Of a stretch of DNA of 64,000 bases, positions 38,401 through 52,800 are shown piece after piece. The DNA is from Eledone cirrhosa (Eukaryota > Mollusca > Cephalopoda > Octopoda > Eledonidae): assembly GCA_964016885.1 (NCBI GenBank), contig OZ024741.1, positions 28,403,956-28,467,955 on the forward strand, given 5' to 3'. Under the pieces are notes generated by a model that made no database searches, was not told where the DNA came from, and saw nothing but the letters and a program-made list of their open reading frames with translations. The translations under genes were made by a program, and so were the position numbers. How positions within the stretch are numbered: the stretch's first letter is position 1; each line of letters begins with the position of its first letter.

Positions 38401-39710
38401 TAGGGTATTGGTATATAACTGGTATATATAGGGATATAACTACATATAGATACTGTCAGTGGTACTACAGTGTAGGTTATTGGTATATAACTGGTATATC
38501 TAGGGATATAACTACATACATATACTGTCAGTGGTACTACAGTGTAGGTTATTGGTAGGTAACTGGTATATATAGGAATATAACTACATATAGATACTGT
38601 CAGTGGTATTACAGTGTAGGTTATTGGTATATAACTGGTATATATAGGGATATAACTACATATAGATACTGACACTGGTACTACAGTGTAGGTTATTGGT
38701 ATATAACTGGTATATATAGGAATATAACTAAATATAGATACTGACAGTGGTACTACAATGTAGGTTATTGGTAGATAACTGGCATATATAGGGATATAAC
38801 TACATATAGATACTGTCGGGTGGTACTACAGTGTAGGTTATTGGTATATAACTGGTATATATATGGATATAACTACACATAGATACTGTCAGTGGTACTA
38901 CAGTGTAGGTTATTGGTATATAACTGGTATATATAGGGATATAACTACATATAGATACTGTCAGTGGTACTACAGTGTAGGTTATTGGTAGATAACTGGT
39001 ATATATAGTGATATAACTACATATAGATACTGTCAGTGGTACTACAGTCTAGGTTATTGGTAGATAACTGGTATATATAGGGATATAACTACATAGAGAT
39101 ACTGTCAGTGGTACTACAGTGTAGGTTATTGGTATATAACTGGTATATATAGAGATATAACTACATATACAGATACTGTCAGTCTTACTAGAGTGTAGGT
39201 TATTGTTAGATCACTGGTATATATAGGGATATAACTACACATAGATACTGTCAGTGGTACTACAGTGTAGGTTATTGGTAGATAACTGGTATATATAGGG
39301 ATATAACTATACATAGATACTGACAGTGGTACTACAGTGTAGGTTATTGGTATATAACTGGTATATATAGGGATATAACTACATATAGATACTGTCAGTG
39401 GTACTAGAGTGTAGGTCATTGGTATATAACTGGTATATATAGGGATATAACTATACATAGATACTGTCAGTCGTACTACAGTATAGGTTATTGGTAGATA
39501 ACTGGTATATATAGGGATATAACTACATATAGATATTGTCAGTGGTACTACAGTGTAGGTTATTGGTAGATAACTGGTGTATATAGGGATATAACTTCAT
39601 ATATATACTGACAGTGGTACTACAGTGTAGGTTATTGGTAGATAACTGGTATATATAGTGATATAACTACATATAGATACCGTCAGTGGTACTACAGTCT
39701 AGGTTATTGG
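38400..39710. repeat. Transition segment between the two array domains
   Basis: This is 72-bp satellite throughout, but I found no long constant-offset partner for it in the window. It includes a +1 bp monomer (GTCGGGTGG, about 38,816), a +2 bp monomer (about 39,168) and a run at 39,120-39,470 resembling 43,250-43,950 and 62,080-62,560 of domain II. It carries more private substitutions than the flanking HOR copies, as expected for the edge of independently homogenised arrays. Confidence 0.6.
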
Positions 39711-42700
39711 TAGATAACTGGTATATATAGGGATATAACTACATACAGATACTGTCAGTGGTACTACAGAGTAGGTTATTAGTATATAACCGGTATATAT
39801 AGGGTTATATCTACATATAGATACTGTCAGTGGTACTACAGTGTAGGCTATTGGTATATAACTGGTATATATAGGGATATAACTACATATAGATACTGTC
39901 GGTGGTACTACAGTGTAGGTTATTGGTATATAACTGGTATATATAGGGATATAACTACATATACAGATACTGTCAGTCTTACTACAGTGTAGGTTATTGG
40001 TATATAACTGGTATATATAGAGATATAACTACATATACAGATACTGTCAGTCTTACTACAGTGAAGGTTATTGGTAGATAACTGGTATATATAGGGATAT
40101 AACTACATATAGATATTGTCAGTGGTACTACAGTGTAGGTTATTGGTACATAACTGGTAAATATAGGGATATAACTACACATAGATACTGTCAGTGGTAC
40201 TACAGTGTAAGTTACTGGTAGATAACTGGTATATATAGGGATATAACTACACATAGATACTAACAGTGGTACTACAGTGTAGGTTATTGGTATATAACTG
40301 GTATATATAGGGATATAACTACATATAGATACTGTCAGTGGTACTACAGTGTAGGTTATTGGTAGATAACTGGTATATATAGGGATATAACTACATATAG
40401 ATACTGACAGTTGTACTACAGTGTATGTTATTGGTAGATAACTGGTATATATAGGGATATAACTAAATATAGATACTGACAGTGGTACTACAGTGTAGGT
40501 TATTGGTAGATAACTGGTATATATCTGGATATAACTACATATAGATCTGTCAGTGGTACTACAGTGTAGGTTATTGGTAGATAACTGGTATATATAGGGA
40601 TATAACTACATATAGATACTGTCAGTGTTACTACAGTGTAGGTTATTGGTATATAACTGGTATATATAAGGATATAACTACATATACAGATAATGTCAGT
40701 CTTACTACAGTGTAGGTTATTGGTAGATAACTAGTATATATAGGGATATAACTACACATTCGATACTGTCAGTGTTACTACAGTGTAACATATTGGTATA
40801 GAACTGGTATATATAGGGATATAACTACATATAGATACTGTCAGTGGTACTACAGTGTAGGTTATTGGTAGATAACTGGTATATATAGGGATATAACTAC
40901 ACATAGATACTGTCAGTGGTACTACAATGTAAGTTATTGGTAGATAACTGGTATATATAGGGATATAACTACGTATAGATACTGTCAGTGGTACTACAGT
41001 ATAGGTTATTGGTATATAACTGGTATATATAGAGATATAACTACATATACAGATACTGCCAGTCTTACTACAGTGTAGGTTATTGGTAGATAACTGGTAT
41101 ATATAGGGATGTATCTACATATAGATACTGTCAGTGGTACTACCGTGTAGGTTATTGGTAGATAACTGGTATATATAGGGATATAACTACACATAGATAT
41201 TGTCAGTCTTACTAGAGTGTAGGTTATTGTTAGATCACTGGTATATATAGGGATATAACTACACATAGATACTGTCAGTGGTACTACAGTGTAGGTTATT
41301 GGTAGATAACTGGTTATATAGGGATATAACTATACATAGATACTGACAGTGGTACTACAGTGTAGGTTATTGGTATATAACTGGTATATATAGGGATATA
41401 ACTACATATAGATAGTGTCAGTGGTACTAGAGTGTAGGTTATTTGTATATAACTGGTATATATAGGGATATAACTATACATAGATACTGTCAGTGGTACT
41501 ACAGTATAGGTTATTGGTAGATAACTGGTATATATAGGGATATAACTACATATAGATACTGTCAGTGGTACTACAGTCTAGGTTATTGGTAGATAACTGG
41601 TATATATAGGGATATAACTACATACAGATACTGTCAGTGGTACTACAGAGTAGGTTATTAGTATATAACTGGTATATATAGGGATATAACTACACATAGA
41701 TACTGACAGTTGTACTACAGTGTATGTTATTGGTAGATAACTGGTATATATAGGGATATAACTACATATAGATACTGTCAGTGGTACTACAGTCTAGGTT
41801 ATTGGTAGATAACTGGTATATATATGGATATAACTACATATAGATACTGTCAGTGGTACTACCGTGTAGGTTATTGGTAGATAACTGGTATATATATGGA
41901 TATAACTACATATAGATACTGTCAGTGGTACTACAGTCTAGGTTATTGGTAGATAACTGGTATATATAGGGATATAACTACACATAGATACTGTCAGTTG
42001 TACTACAGTGTAGGTTATTGGTATATAACTGGAATATAAAGGGATATAACTACACATAGATACAGTCAGTGGTACTACAGTGTAGGTTATTGGTATATAA
42101 CTGGTATATATAGGATTATAACTACATATAGATACTGTCAGTAGTACTATAGTGTAGGTTATTGGTATATAACTGGTATATATAGGGATATAACTACATA
42201 TAGATACTGACAGTGGTACTACAGTGTAGGTTATTGGTAGATAACTGGTATATATCTGGATATAACTACATATAGATACTGTCAGTGGTACTACAGTGTA
42301 GGTTATTGGTAGATAACTGGTATATATAGGGATATAACTACATATAGATACTGTCAGTGTTACTACAGTGTAGGTTATTGGTATATAACTGGTATATATA
42401 GGGATATAACTACATATACAGATAATGTCAGTCTTACTACAGTGTAGGTTATTGGTAGATAACTGGTATATATAGGGATATAACTACACATAGATAATGT
42501 CAGTGTTACTACAGTGTAACTTATTGGTATAGAACTGGTATATATAGGGATATAACTACATATAGATACTGTCAGTGGTATTACAGTGTAGGTTATTGGC
42601 AGATAACTGGTATATATAGGGATATAACTACATATAGATACTGACAGTGGTACTACAGTGTAGGTTATTGGTAGATAACTGGTATATATCTGGATATAAC

Positions 42701-44080
42701 TACATATAGATACTGTCAGTGGTACTACAGTGTAGGTTATTGGTAGATAACTGGTATATATAGGGATATAACTACATATAGATACTGTCAGTGTTACTAC
42801 AGTGTAGGTTATTGGTATATAACTGGTATATATAGGGATATAACTACATATACAGATAATGTCAGTCTTACTACAGTGTAGGTTATTGGTAGATAACTGG
42901 TATATATAGGGATATAACTACACATAGATACTGTCAGTGTTACTACAGTGTAACTTATTGGTATAGAACTGGTATATATAGGGATATAACTACATATAGA
43001 TACTGTCAGTGGTATTACAGTGTAGGTTATTGGCAGATAACTGGTATATATAGGGATATAACTACACATAGATACTGTCAGTGGTACTACAATGTAAGTT
43101 ATTGGTAGATAACTGGTATATATAGGGATATAACTACATATAGATACTATCAGTGTTACTACAGTGTAGGTTATTGGTATATAACTGGTATATATAGGGA
43201 TATAACTACGTACAGATACTGTCAGCGGTACTACAGTGTAGGTTATTGGTATATAAATGGTATATATAGAGATATAACTACATATACAGATACTGCCAGT
43301 CTTACTACAGTGTAGGTTATTGGTAGATAACTGGTATATATAGGGATATAAGTACATATAGATACTGTCAGTGGTACTACCGTGTAGGTTATTGGTAGAT
43401 AACTGGTATATATAGGGATATAACTACACATAGATACCGTCAGTCTTACTAGAGTGTAGGTTATTGTTAGATCACTGGTATTTATAGGGATATAACTACA
43501 CATAGATACTGTCAGTGTTACTACAGTGTAGGTTATTGGCAGATAACTGGTATATATAGGGATATAACTATACATAGATACTGACAGTGGTACTACAGTG
43601 TAGGTTATTGGTATATAACTGGTATATATAGGGATATAACTACATATAGATACTGTCAGTGGTACTAGAGTGTAGGTTATTGGTATATAACTGGTATATA
43701 TAGGGATATAACTATACATAGATACTGTCACTGGTACTACAGTGTAAGTTATTGGTAGATAACTGGTATATATAGGGATATAACTACACATAGATACTAA
43801 CAGTGGTACTACAGCGTAGGCTATTGGTATATAACTGGTATATATAGGGATATAACTACATATAGATACTGTCAGTGGTACTATAGTGTAGGTTATTGGT
43901 ATATAACTGGTATATATAGGGATATAACTACACATAGATACTGTCAGTGGTACTACAGTGTAGGTTATTGGTAGATTACTGATATATATATATGGATATA
44001 ACTACATATAGATACTGTCAGTGGTACTACAGTCTAGGTCATTGGTAGATAACTGGTATATATAGGGATATAACTACATA
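39710..44080. repeat. Domain II HOR, 4.3-kb unit, copy 1
   Basis: This unit matches 44,045-48,345 at +4,335 bp up to about 41,960 and then at +4,263 bp, because the right copy lacks one monomer (at about 46,297 it jumps straight to GGTATATAAAGGG). Anchors are AACCGGTATATATAGGGTTA (about 39,787 and 44,122), the -2/+1/-1 bp indel cluster (40,545-41,315), and TAACTTATTGG with GGTATAGAACTGG (about 42,515 and 42,953). Within the unit a 434-bp step duplicates the GATAATGTCAG to GTAACTTATTGG phrase (42,421 and 42,855). Confidence 0.78.
40540..41320. repeat. Indel cluster: -2, +2, +1 and -1 bp monomers
   Basis: Within 800 bp four kinds of length change occur: -2 bp (CATATAGATCTGTCAG, about 40,540-40,555), +2 bp (CATATACAGATAATG, about 40,681), +1 bp (CACATTCGATACTG, about 40,756) and -1 bp (GGTTATATAGGG, about 41,312). 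The whole cluster is kept at about 44,875-45,655 and 51,228-52,008, so it predates the 4.3-kb and 6.4-kb duplications. It serves as a fingerprint for counting copies of this unit. Confidence 0.78.
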
Positions 44081-47000
44081 CAGATACTGTCAGTGGTACT
44101 ACAGAGTAGGTTATTAGTATATAACCGGTATATATAGGGTTATATCTACATATAGATACTGTCAGTGGTACTAGAGTGTAGGCTATTGGTATATAACTGG
44201 TATATATAGGGATATAACTACATATAGATACTGTCGGTGGTACTACAGTGTAGGTTATTGGTATATAACTGGTATATATAGGGATATAACTACATATACA
44301 GATACTGTCAGTCTTACTACAGTGTAGGTTATTGGTATATAACTGGTATATATAGAGATATAACTACATATACAGATACTGTCAGTCTTACTACAGTGAA
44401 GGTTATTGGTAGATAACTGGTATATATAGGGATATAACTACATATAGATATTGTCAGTGGTACTACAGTGTAGGTTATTGGTACATAACTGGTAAATATA
44501 GGGATATAACTACACATAGATACTGTCAGTGGTACTACAGTGTAAGTTACTGGTAGATAACTGGTATATATAGGGATATAACTACACATAGATACTAACA
44601 GTGGTACTACAGTGTAGGTTATTGGTATATAACTGGTATATATAGGGATATAACTACATATAGATACTGTCAGTGGTACTACAGTGTAGGTTATTGGTAG
44701 ATAACTGGTATATATAGGGATATAACTACATATAGATACTGACAGTTGTACTACAGTGTATGTTATTGGTAGATAACTGGTATATATAGGGATATAACTA
44801 AATATAGATACTGACAGTGGTACTACAGTGTAGGTTATTGGTAGATAACTGGTATATATCTGGATATAACTACATATAGATCTGTCAGTGGTACTACAGT
44901 GTAGGTTATTGGTAGATAACTGGTATATATAGGGATATAACTACATATAGATACTGTCAGTGTTACTACAGTGTAGGTTATTGGTATATAACTGGTATAT
45001 ATAGGGATATAACTACATATACAAATAATGTCAGTCTTACTACAGTGTAGGTTATTGGTAGATAACTAGTATATATAGGGATATAACTACACATTCGATA
45101 CTGTCAGTGTTACTACAGTGTAACATATTGGTATAGAACTGGTATATATAGGGATATAACTACATATAGATACTGTCAGTGGTACTACAGTGTAGGTTAT
45201 TGGTAGATAACTGGTATATATAGGGATATAACTACACATAGATACTGTCAGTGGTACTACAATGTAAGTTATTGGTAGATAACTGGTATATATAGGGATA
45301 TAACTACGTATAGATACTGTCAGTGGTACTACAGTATAGGTTATTGGTATATAACTGGTATATATAGAGATATAACTACATATACAGATACTGCCAGTCT
45401 TACTACAGTGTAGGTTATTGGTAGATAACTGGTATATATAGGGATGTATCTACATATAGATACTGTCAGTGGTACTACCGTGTAGGTTATTGGTAGATAA
45501 CTGGTATATATAGGGATATAACTACACATAGATATTGTCAGTCTTACTAGAGTGTAGGTTATTGTTAGATCACTGGTATATATAGGGATATAACTACACA
45601 TAGATACTGTCAGTGGTACTACAGTGTAGGTTATTGGTAGATAACTGGTTATATAGGGATATAACTATACATAGATACTGACAGTGGTACTACAGTGTAG
45701 GTTATTGGTATATAACTGGTATATATAGGGATATAACTACATATAGATAGTGTCAGTGGTACTAGAGTGTAGGTTATTTGTATATAACTGGTATATATAG
45801 GGATATAACTATACATAGATACTGTCAGTGGTACTACAGTATAGGTTATTGGTAGATAACTGGTATATATAGGGATATAACTACATATAGATACTGTCAG
45901 TGGTACTACAGTCTAGGTTATTGGTAGATAACTGGTATATATAGGGATATAACTACATACAGATACTGTCAGTGGTACTACAGAGTAGGTTATTAGTATA
46001 TAACTGGTATATATAGGGATATAACTACACATAGATACTGACAGTTGTACTACAGTGTATGTTATTGGTAGATAACTGGTATATATAGGGATATAACTAC
46101 ATATAGATACTGTCAGTGGTACTACAGTCTAGGTTATTGGTAGATAACTGGTATATATATGGATATAACTACATATAGATACTGTCAGTGGTACTACCGT
46201 GTAGGTTATTGGTAGATAACTGGTATATATATGGATATAACTACATATAGATACTGTCAGTGGTACTACAGTCTAGGTTATTGGTAGATAACTGGTATAT
46301 AAAGGGATATAACTACACATAGATACAGTCAGTGGTACTACAGTGTAGGTTATTGGTATATAACTGGTATATATAGGATTATAACTACATATAGATACTG
46401 TCAGTAGTACTATAGTGTAGGTTATTGGTATATAACTGGTATATATAGGGATATAACTACATATAGATACTGACAGTGGTACTACAGTGTAGGTTATTGG
46501 TAGATAACTGGTATATATCTGGATATAACTACATATAGATACTGTCAGTGGTACTACAGTGTAGGTTATTGGTAGATAACTGGTATATATAGGGATATAA
46601 CTACATATAGATACTGTCAGTGTTACTACAGTGTAGGTTATTGGTATATAACTGGTATATATAGGGATATAACTACATATACAGATAATGTCAGTCTTAC
46701 TACAGTGTAGGTTATTGGTAGATAACTGGTATATATAGGGATATAACTACACATAGATAATGTCAGTGTTACTACAGTGTAACTTATTGGTATAGAACTG
46801 GTATATATAGGGATATAACTACATATAGATACTGTCAGTGGTATTACAGTGTAGGTTATTGGCAGATAACTGGTATATATAGGGATATAACTACATATAG
46901 ATACTGACAGTGGTACTACAGTGTAGGTTATTGGTAGATAACTGGTATATATCTGGATATAACTACATATAGATACTGTCAGTGGTACTACAGTGTAGGT

Positions 47001-49892
47001 TATTGGTAGATAACTGGTATATATAGGGATATAACTACATATAGATACTGTCAGTGTTACTACAGTGTAGGTTATTGGTATATAACTGGTATATATAGGG
47101 ATATAACTACATATACAGATAATGTCAGTCTTACTACAGTGTAGGTTATTGGTAGATAACTGGTATATATAGGGATATAACTACACATAGATACTGTCAG
47201 TGTTACTACAGTGTAACTTATTGGTATAGAACTGGTATATATAGGGATATAACTACATATAGATACTGTCAGTGGTATTACAGTGTAGGTTATTGGCAGA
47301 TAACTGGTATATATAGGGATATAACTACACATAGATACTGTCAGTGGTACTACAATGTAAGTTATTGGTAGATAACTGGTATATATAGGGATATAACTAC
47401 ATATAGATACTATCAGTGTTACTACAGTGTAGGTTATTGGTATATAACTGGTATATATAGGGATATAACTACGTACAGATACTGTCAGCGGTACTACAGT
47501 GTAGGTTATTGGTATATAACTGGTATATATAGAGATATAACTACATATACAGATACTGCCAGTCTTACTACAGTGTAGGTTATTGGTAGATAACTGGTAT
47601 ATATAGGGATATAAGTACATATAGATACTGTCAGTGGTACTACCGTGTAGGTTATTGGTAGATAACTGGTATATATAGGGATATAACTACACATAGATAC
47701 CGTCAGTCTTACTAGAGTGTAGGTTATTGTTAGATCACTGGTATTTATAGGGATATAACTACACATAGATACTGTCAGTGTTACTACAGTGTAGGTTATT
47801 GGCAGATAACTGGTATATATAGGGATATAACTATACATAGATACTGACAGTGGTACTACAGTGTAGGTTATTGGTATATAACTGGTATATATAGGGATAT
47901 AACTACATATAGATACTGTCAGTGGTACTAGAGTGTAGGTTATTGGTATATAACTGGTATATATAGGGATATAACTATACATAGATACTGTCAGTGGTAC
48001 TACAGTGTAAGTTATTGGTAGATAACTGGTATATATAGGGATATAACTACACATAGATACTAACAGTGGTACTACAGCGTAGGCTATTGGTATATAACTG
48101 GTATATATAGGGATATAACTACATATAGATACTGTCAGTGGTACTATAGTGTAGGTTATTGGTATATAACTGGTATATATAGGGATATAACTACACATAG
48201 ATACTGTCAGTGGTACTACAGTGTAGGTTATTGGTAGATTACTGATATATATATATGGATATAACTACATATAGATACTGTCAGTGGTACTACAGTCTAG
48301 GTCATTGGTAGATAACTGGTATATATAGGGATATAACTACATATAGATACTGTCAGTGGTACTACAGTGTAGGTTATTGGTAGATAACTGGTATATATAG
48401 GGATATAACTACATATAGATACTGACAGTTGTACTACAGTGTATGTTATTGGTAGATAACTGGTATATATAGGGATATAACTACATATAGATACTGTCAG
48501 TGGTACTACAGTCTAGGTTATTAGTAGATAACTGGTATATATAGGGATATAACTACATAGAGATACTGTCAGTGGTACTACAGTGTAGGTTATTGGTATA
48601 TAACTGGAATATATAGGGATTTAACTACACATAGATACTGTCAGTGGTACTACAGTGTAGGATATTGGTATATAACTGGTATTTATAGGATTATAACTAC
48701 ATACAGATACTGTCAGTGGTACTATAGTGTAGGTTATTGGTATATAACTGGTATATATAGGGATATAACTACACATAGATACTGTCAGTGGTACTACAGT
48801 GTAGGTTATTGGTAGATAACTGGTATATATAGGGATATAACTACACATAGATACTGACAGTAGTACTACTGTGTAGGTTATTGGTAGATAACAGGTATAT
48901 ATCTGGATATAACTACATATAGATACTCTCAGTGGTACTACAGTGTAGGTTATTGGTAGATAACTGGTATATATAGGGATATAACTACATATAGATACTG
49001 TCAGTGGTACTACCGTGTAGGTTTTTGGTAGATAACTGGTATATATAGGGATATAACTACACATAGATACCGTCAGTCTTACTAGAGTGTAGGTTATTGT
49101 TAGATCACTGGTATATATAGGGATATAACTACACATAGATACTGTCAGTGTTACTACAGTGTAGGTTATTGGTAGATAACTGGTATATATAGGGATATAA
49201 CTATACATAGATACTGACAGTGGTACTACAGTGTAGGTTATTGGTATATAACTGGTATATATAGGGATATAACTACATATAGATACTGTCAGTGGTACTA
49301 GAGTGTAGGTTATTGGTATATAACTGGTATATATAGGGATATAACTATACATAGATACTGTCAGTGGTACTACAGTATAGGTTATTGTTAGATAACTGGT
49401 ATATATAGGGATATAACTACATATAGATACTGTCAGTGGTACTACAGTGTAGGTTATTGGTAGATAACTGGTATATATAGGGATATAACTACACGTAGAT
49501 ACTGTCAGTCTTACTAGAGTGTAGGTTATTGGTACATAACTAGTATATATAGGGATATAACTACACATAGATACTGTCAGTGGTACTACAGTGTAAGTTA
49601 TTGGTAGATAACTGGTATATATAGGGATATAACTACACATAGATACTAACAGTGGTACTACAGTGTAGGCTATTGGTATATAACTGGTATATATAGGGAT
49701 ATAACTATATATAGATACTGTCAGTGGTACTACAGTGTAGGTTATTGGTAGATAACTGGTATATATAGGGATATAACTACATATAGATACTGTCAGTGGT
49801 ACTACAGTGTAGGTTATTGGTAGATAACTGGTATATATAGGGATATAACTACATATAGATACTGTCAGTGTTACTACAGTGTAGGTTATTGG
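43324..49892. repeat. Domain II HOR, 6.4-kb unit, copy 1
   Basis: This is a larger unit made of the 4.3-kb repeat plus 2.2 kb more. It matches 49,893-56,245 at +6,353 bp from about 43,670, and at +6,569 bp for the first 130 bp, so three monomers (216 bp) are missing from the right copy. Anchors are GTCACTGG (about 43,729 and 50,082), GTAGATTACT (43,971 and 50,324), the indel cluster at 44.88-45.65 kb and 51.23-52.01 kb, and GATACTGACAGTAGTACTAC (about 48,850 and 55,203). Confidence 0.8.
44045..48345. repeat. Domain II HOR, 4.3-kb unit, copy 2
   Basis: This is the partner of copy 1. Differences seen include CATATACAAATAATG at about 45,018 (copy 1 has ACAGATAATG), ACTAGAG at about 44,171 (copy 1 has ACTACAG), GGTATATAACTGG at about 47,512 (copy 1 has ATAAATGG at 43,252) and GTCAGTGG at about 47,992 (copy 1 has GTCACTGG at 43,728). 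The ACAAATAATG variant is shared with the copy at about 51,371, so that copy descends from this one. Confidence 0.78.
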
Positions 49893-52800
49893 TATATAAC
49901 TGGTATATATAGGGATATAAGTACATATAGATACTGTCAGTGGTACTACCGTGTAGGTTATTGGTAGATAACTGGTATATATAGGGATATAACTACACAT
50001 AGATACCGTCAGTCTTACTAGAGTGTAGGTTATTGGTATATAACTGGTATATATTGGGATATAACTATACATAGATACTGTCACTGGTACTACAGTGTAA
50101 GTTATTGGTAGATAACTGGTATATATAGGGATATAACTACACATAGATACTAACAGTGGTACTACAGCGTAGGCTATTGGTATATAACTGGTATATATAG
50201 GGATATAACTACATATAGATACTGTCAGTGGTACTATAGTGTAGGTTATTGGTATATAACTGGTATATATAGGGATATAACTACACATAGATACTGTCAG
50301 TGGTACTACAGTGTAGGTTATTGGTAGATTACTGATATATATATATGGATATAACTACATATAGATACTGTCAGTGGTACTACAGTCTAGGTCATTGGTA
50401 GATAACTGGTATATATAGGGATATAACTACATACAGATACTGTCAGTGGTACTACAGAGTAGGTTATTAGTATATAACCGGTATATATAGGGTTATATCT
50501 ACATATAGATACTGTCAGTGGTACTAGAGTGTAGGCTATTGGTATATAACTGGTATATATAGGGATATAACTACATATAGATACTGTCGGTGGTACTACA
50601 GTGTAGGTTATTGGTATATAACTGGTATATATAGGGATATAACTACATATACAGATACTGTCAGTCTTACTACAGTGTAGGTTATTGGTATATAACTGGT
50701 ATATATAGAGATATAACTACATATACAGATACTGTCAGTCTTACTACAGTGAAGGTTATTGGTAGATAACTGGTATATATAGGGATATAACTACATATAG
50801 ATATTGTCAGTGGTACTACAGTGTAGGTTATTGGTACATAACTGGTAAATATAGGGATATAACTACACATAGATACTGTCAGTGGTACTACAGTGTAAGT
50901 TACTGGTAGATAACTGGTATATATAGGGATATAACTACACATAGATACTAACAGTGGTACTACAGTGTAGGTTATTGGTATATAACTGGTATATATATGG
51001 ATATAACTACATATAGATACTGTCAGTGGTACTACAGTGTAGGTTATTGGTAGATAACTGGTATATATAGGGATATAACTACATATAGATACTGACAGTT
51101 GTACTACAGTGTATGTTATTGGTAGATAACTGGTATATATAGGGATATAACTAAATATAGATACTGACAGTGGTACTACAGTGTAGGTTATTGGTAGATA
51201 ACTGGTATATATCTGGATATAACTACATATAGATCTGTCAGTGGTACTACAGTGTAGGTTATTGGTAGATAACTGGTATATATAGGGATATAACTACATA
51301 TAGATACTGTCAGTGTTACTACAGTGTAGGTTATTGGTATATAACTGGTATATATAGGGATATAACTACATATACAAATAATGTCAGTCTTACTACAGTG
51401 TAGGTTATTGGTAGATAACTAGTATATATAGGGATATAACTACACATTCGATACTGTCAGTGTTACTACAGTGTAACATATTGGTATAGAACTGGTATAT
51501 ATAGGGATATAACTACATATAGATACTGTCAGTGGTACTACAGTGTAGGTTATTGGTAGATAACTGGTATATATAGGGATATAACTACACATAGATACTG
51601 TCAGTGGTACTACAATGTAAGTTATTGGTAGATAACTGGTATATATAGGGATATAACTACGTATAGATACTGTCAGTGGTACTACAGTATAGGTTATTGG
51701 TATATAACTGGTATATATAGAGATATAACTACATATACAGATACTGCCAGTCTTACTACAGTGTAGGTTATTGGTAGATAACTGGTATATATAGGGATGT
51801 ATCTACATATAGATACTGTCAGTGGTACTACCGTGTAGGTTATTGGTAGATAACTGGTATATATAGGGATATAACTACACATAGATATTGTCAGTCTTAC
51901 TAGAGTGTAGGTTATTGTTAGATCACTGGTATATATAGGGATATAACTACACATAGATACTGTCAGTGGTACTACAGTGTAGGTTATTGGTAGATAACTG
52001 GTTATATAGGGATATAACTATACATAGATACTGACAGTGGTACTACAGTGTAGGTTATTGGTATATAACTGGTATATATAGGGATATAACTACATATAGA
52101 TAGTGTCAGTGGTACTAGAGTGTAGGTTATTTGTATATAACTGGTATATATAGGGATATAACTATACATAGATACTGTCAGTGGTACTACAGTATAGGTT
52201 ATTGGTAGATAACTGGTATATATAGGGATATAACTACATATAGATACTGTCAGTGGTACTACAGTCTAGGTTATTGGTAGATAACTGGTATATATAGGGA
52301 TATAACTACATACAGATACTGTCAGTGGTACTACAGAGTAGGTTATTAGTATATAACTGGTATATATAGGGATATAACTACACATAGATACTGACAGTTG
52401 TACTACAGTGTATGTTATTGGTAGATAACTGGTATATATAGGGATATAACTACATATAGATACTGTCAGTGGTACTACAGTCTAGGTTATTGGTAGATAA
52501 CTGGTATATATATGGATATAACTACATATAGATACTGTCAGTGGTACTACCGTGTAGGTTATTGGTAGATAACTGGTATATATATGGATATAACTACATA
52601 TAGATACTGTCAGTGGTACTACAGTCTAGGTTATTGGTAGATAACTGGTATATAAAGGGATATAACTACACATAGATACAGTCAGTGGTACTACAGTGTA
52701 GGTTATTGGTATATAACTGGTATATATAGGATTATAACTACATATAGATACTGTCAGTAGTACTATAGTGTAGGTTATTGGTATATAACTGGTATATATA

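Noticed and set aside
38400..39710. A transposon or unique insertion at the domain boundary
   Set aside because: Reading through the segment shows ordinary 72-bp monomers throughout, with only more private substitutions and two length variants.
40750..40770. CENP-B box-like motif around CACATTCGATACTG
   Set aside because: Only the TTCG part is present, the CGGG half is missing, and the motif occurs in just three related monomers. No CENP-B box was seen in the consensus.
43347..43357. ATATAAGTA, matching a yeast mitochondrial promoter nonamer (also near 28,474, 31,578, 47,610, 49,917, 53,963, 56,921 and 59,666)
   Set aside because: It results from one C-to-G change in the ATATAACTA of the monomer, inherited through the HOR duplications. 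There are no mitochondrial genes in the window.
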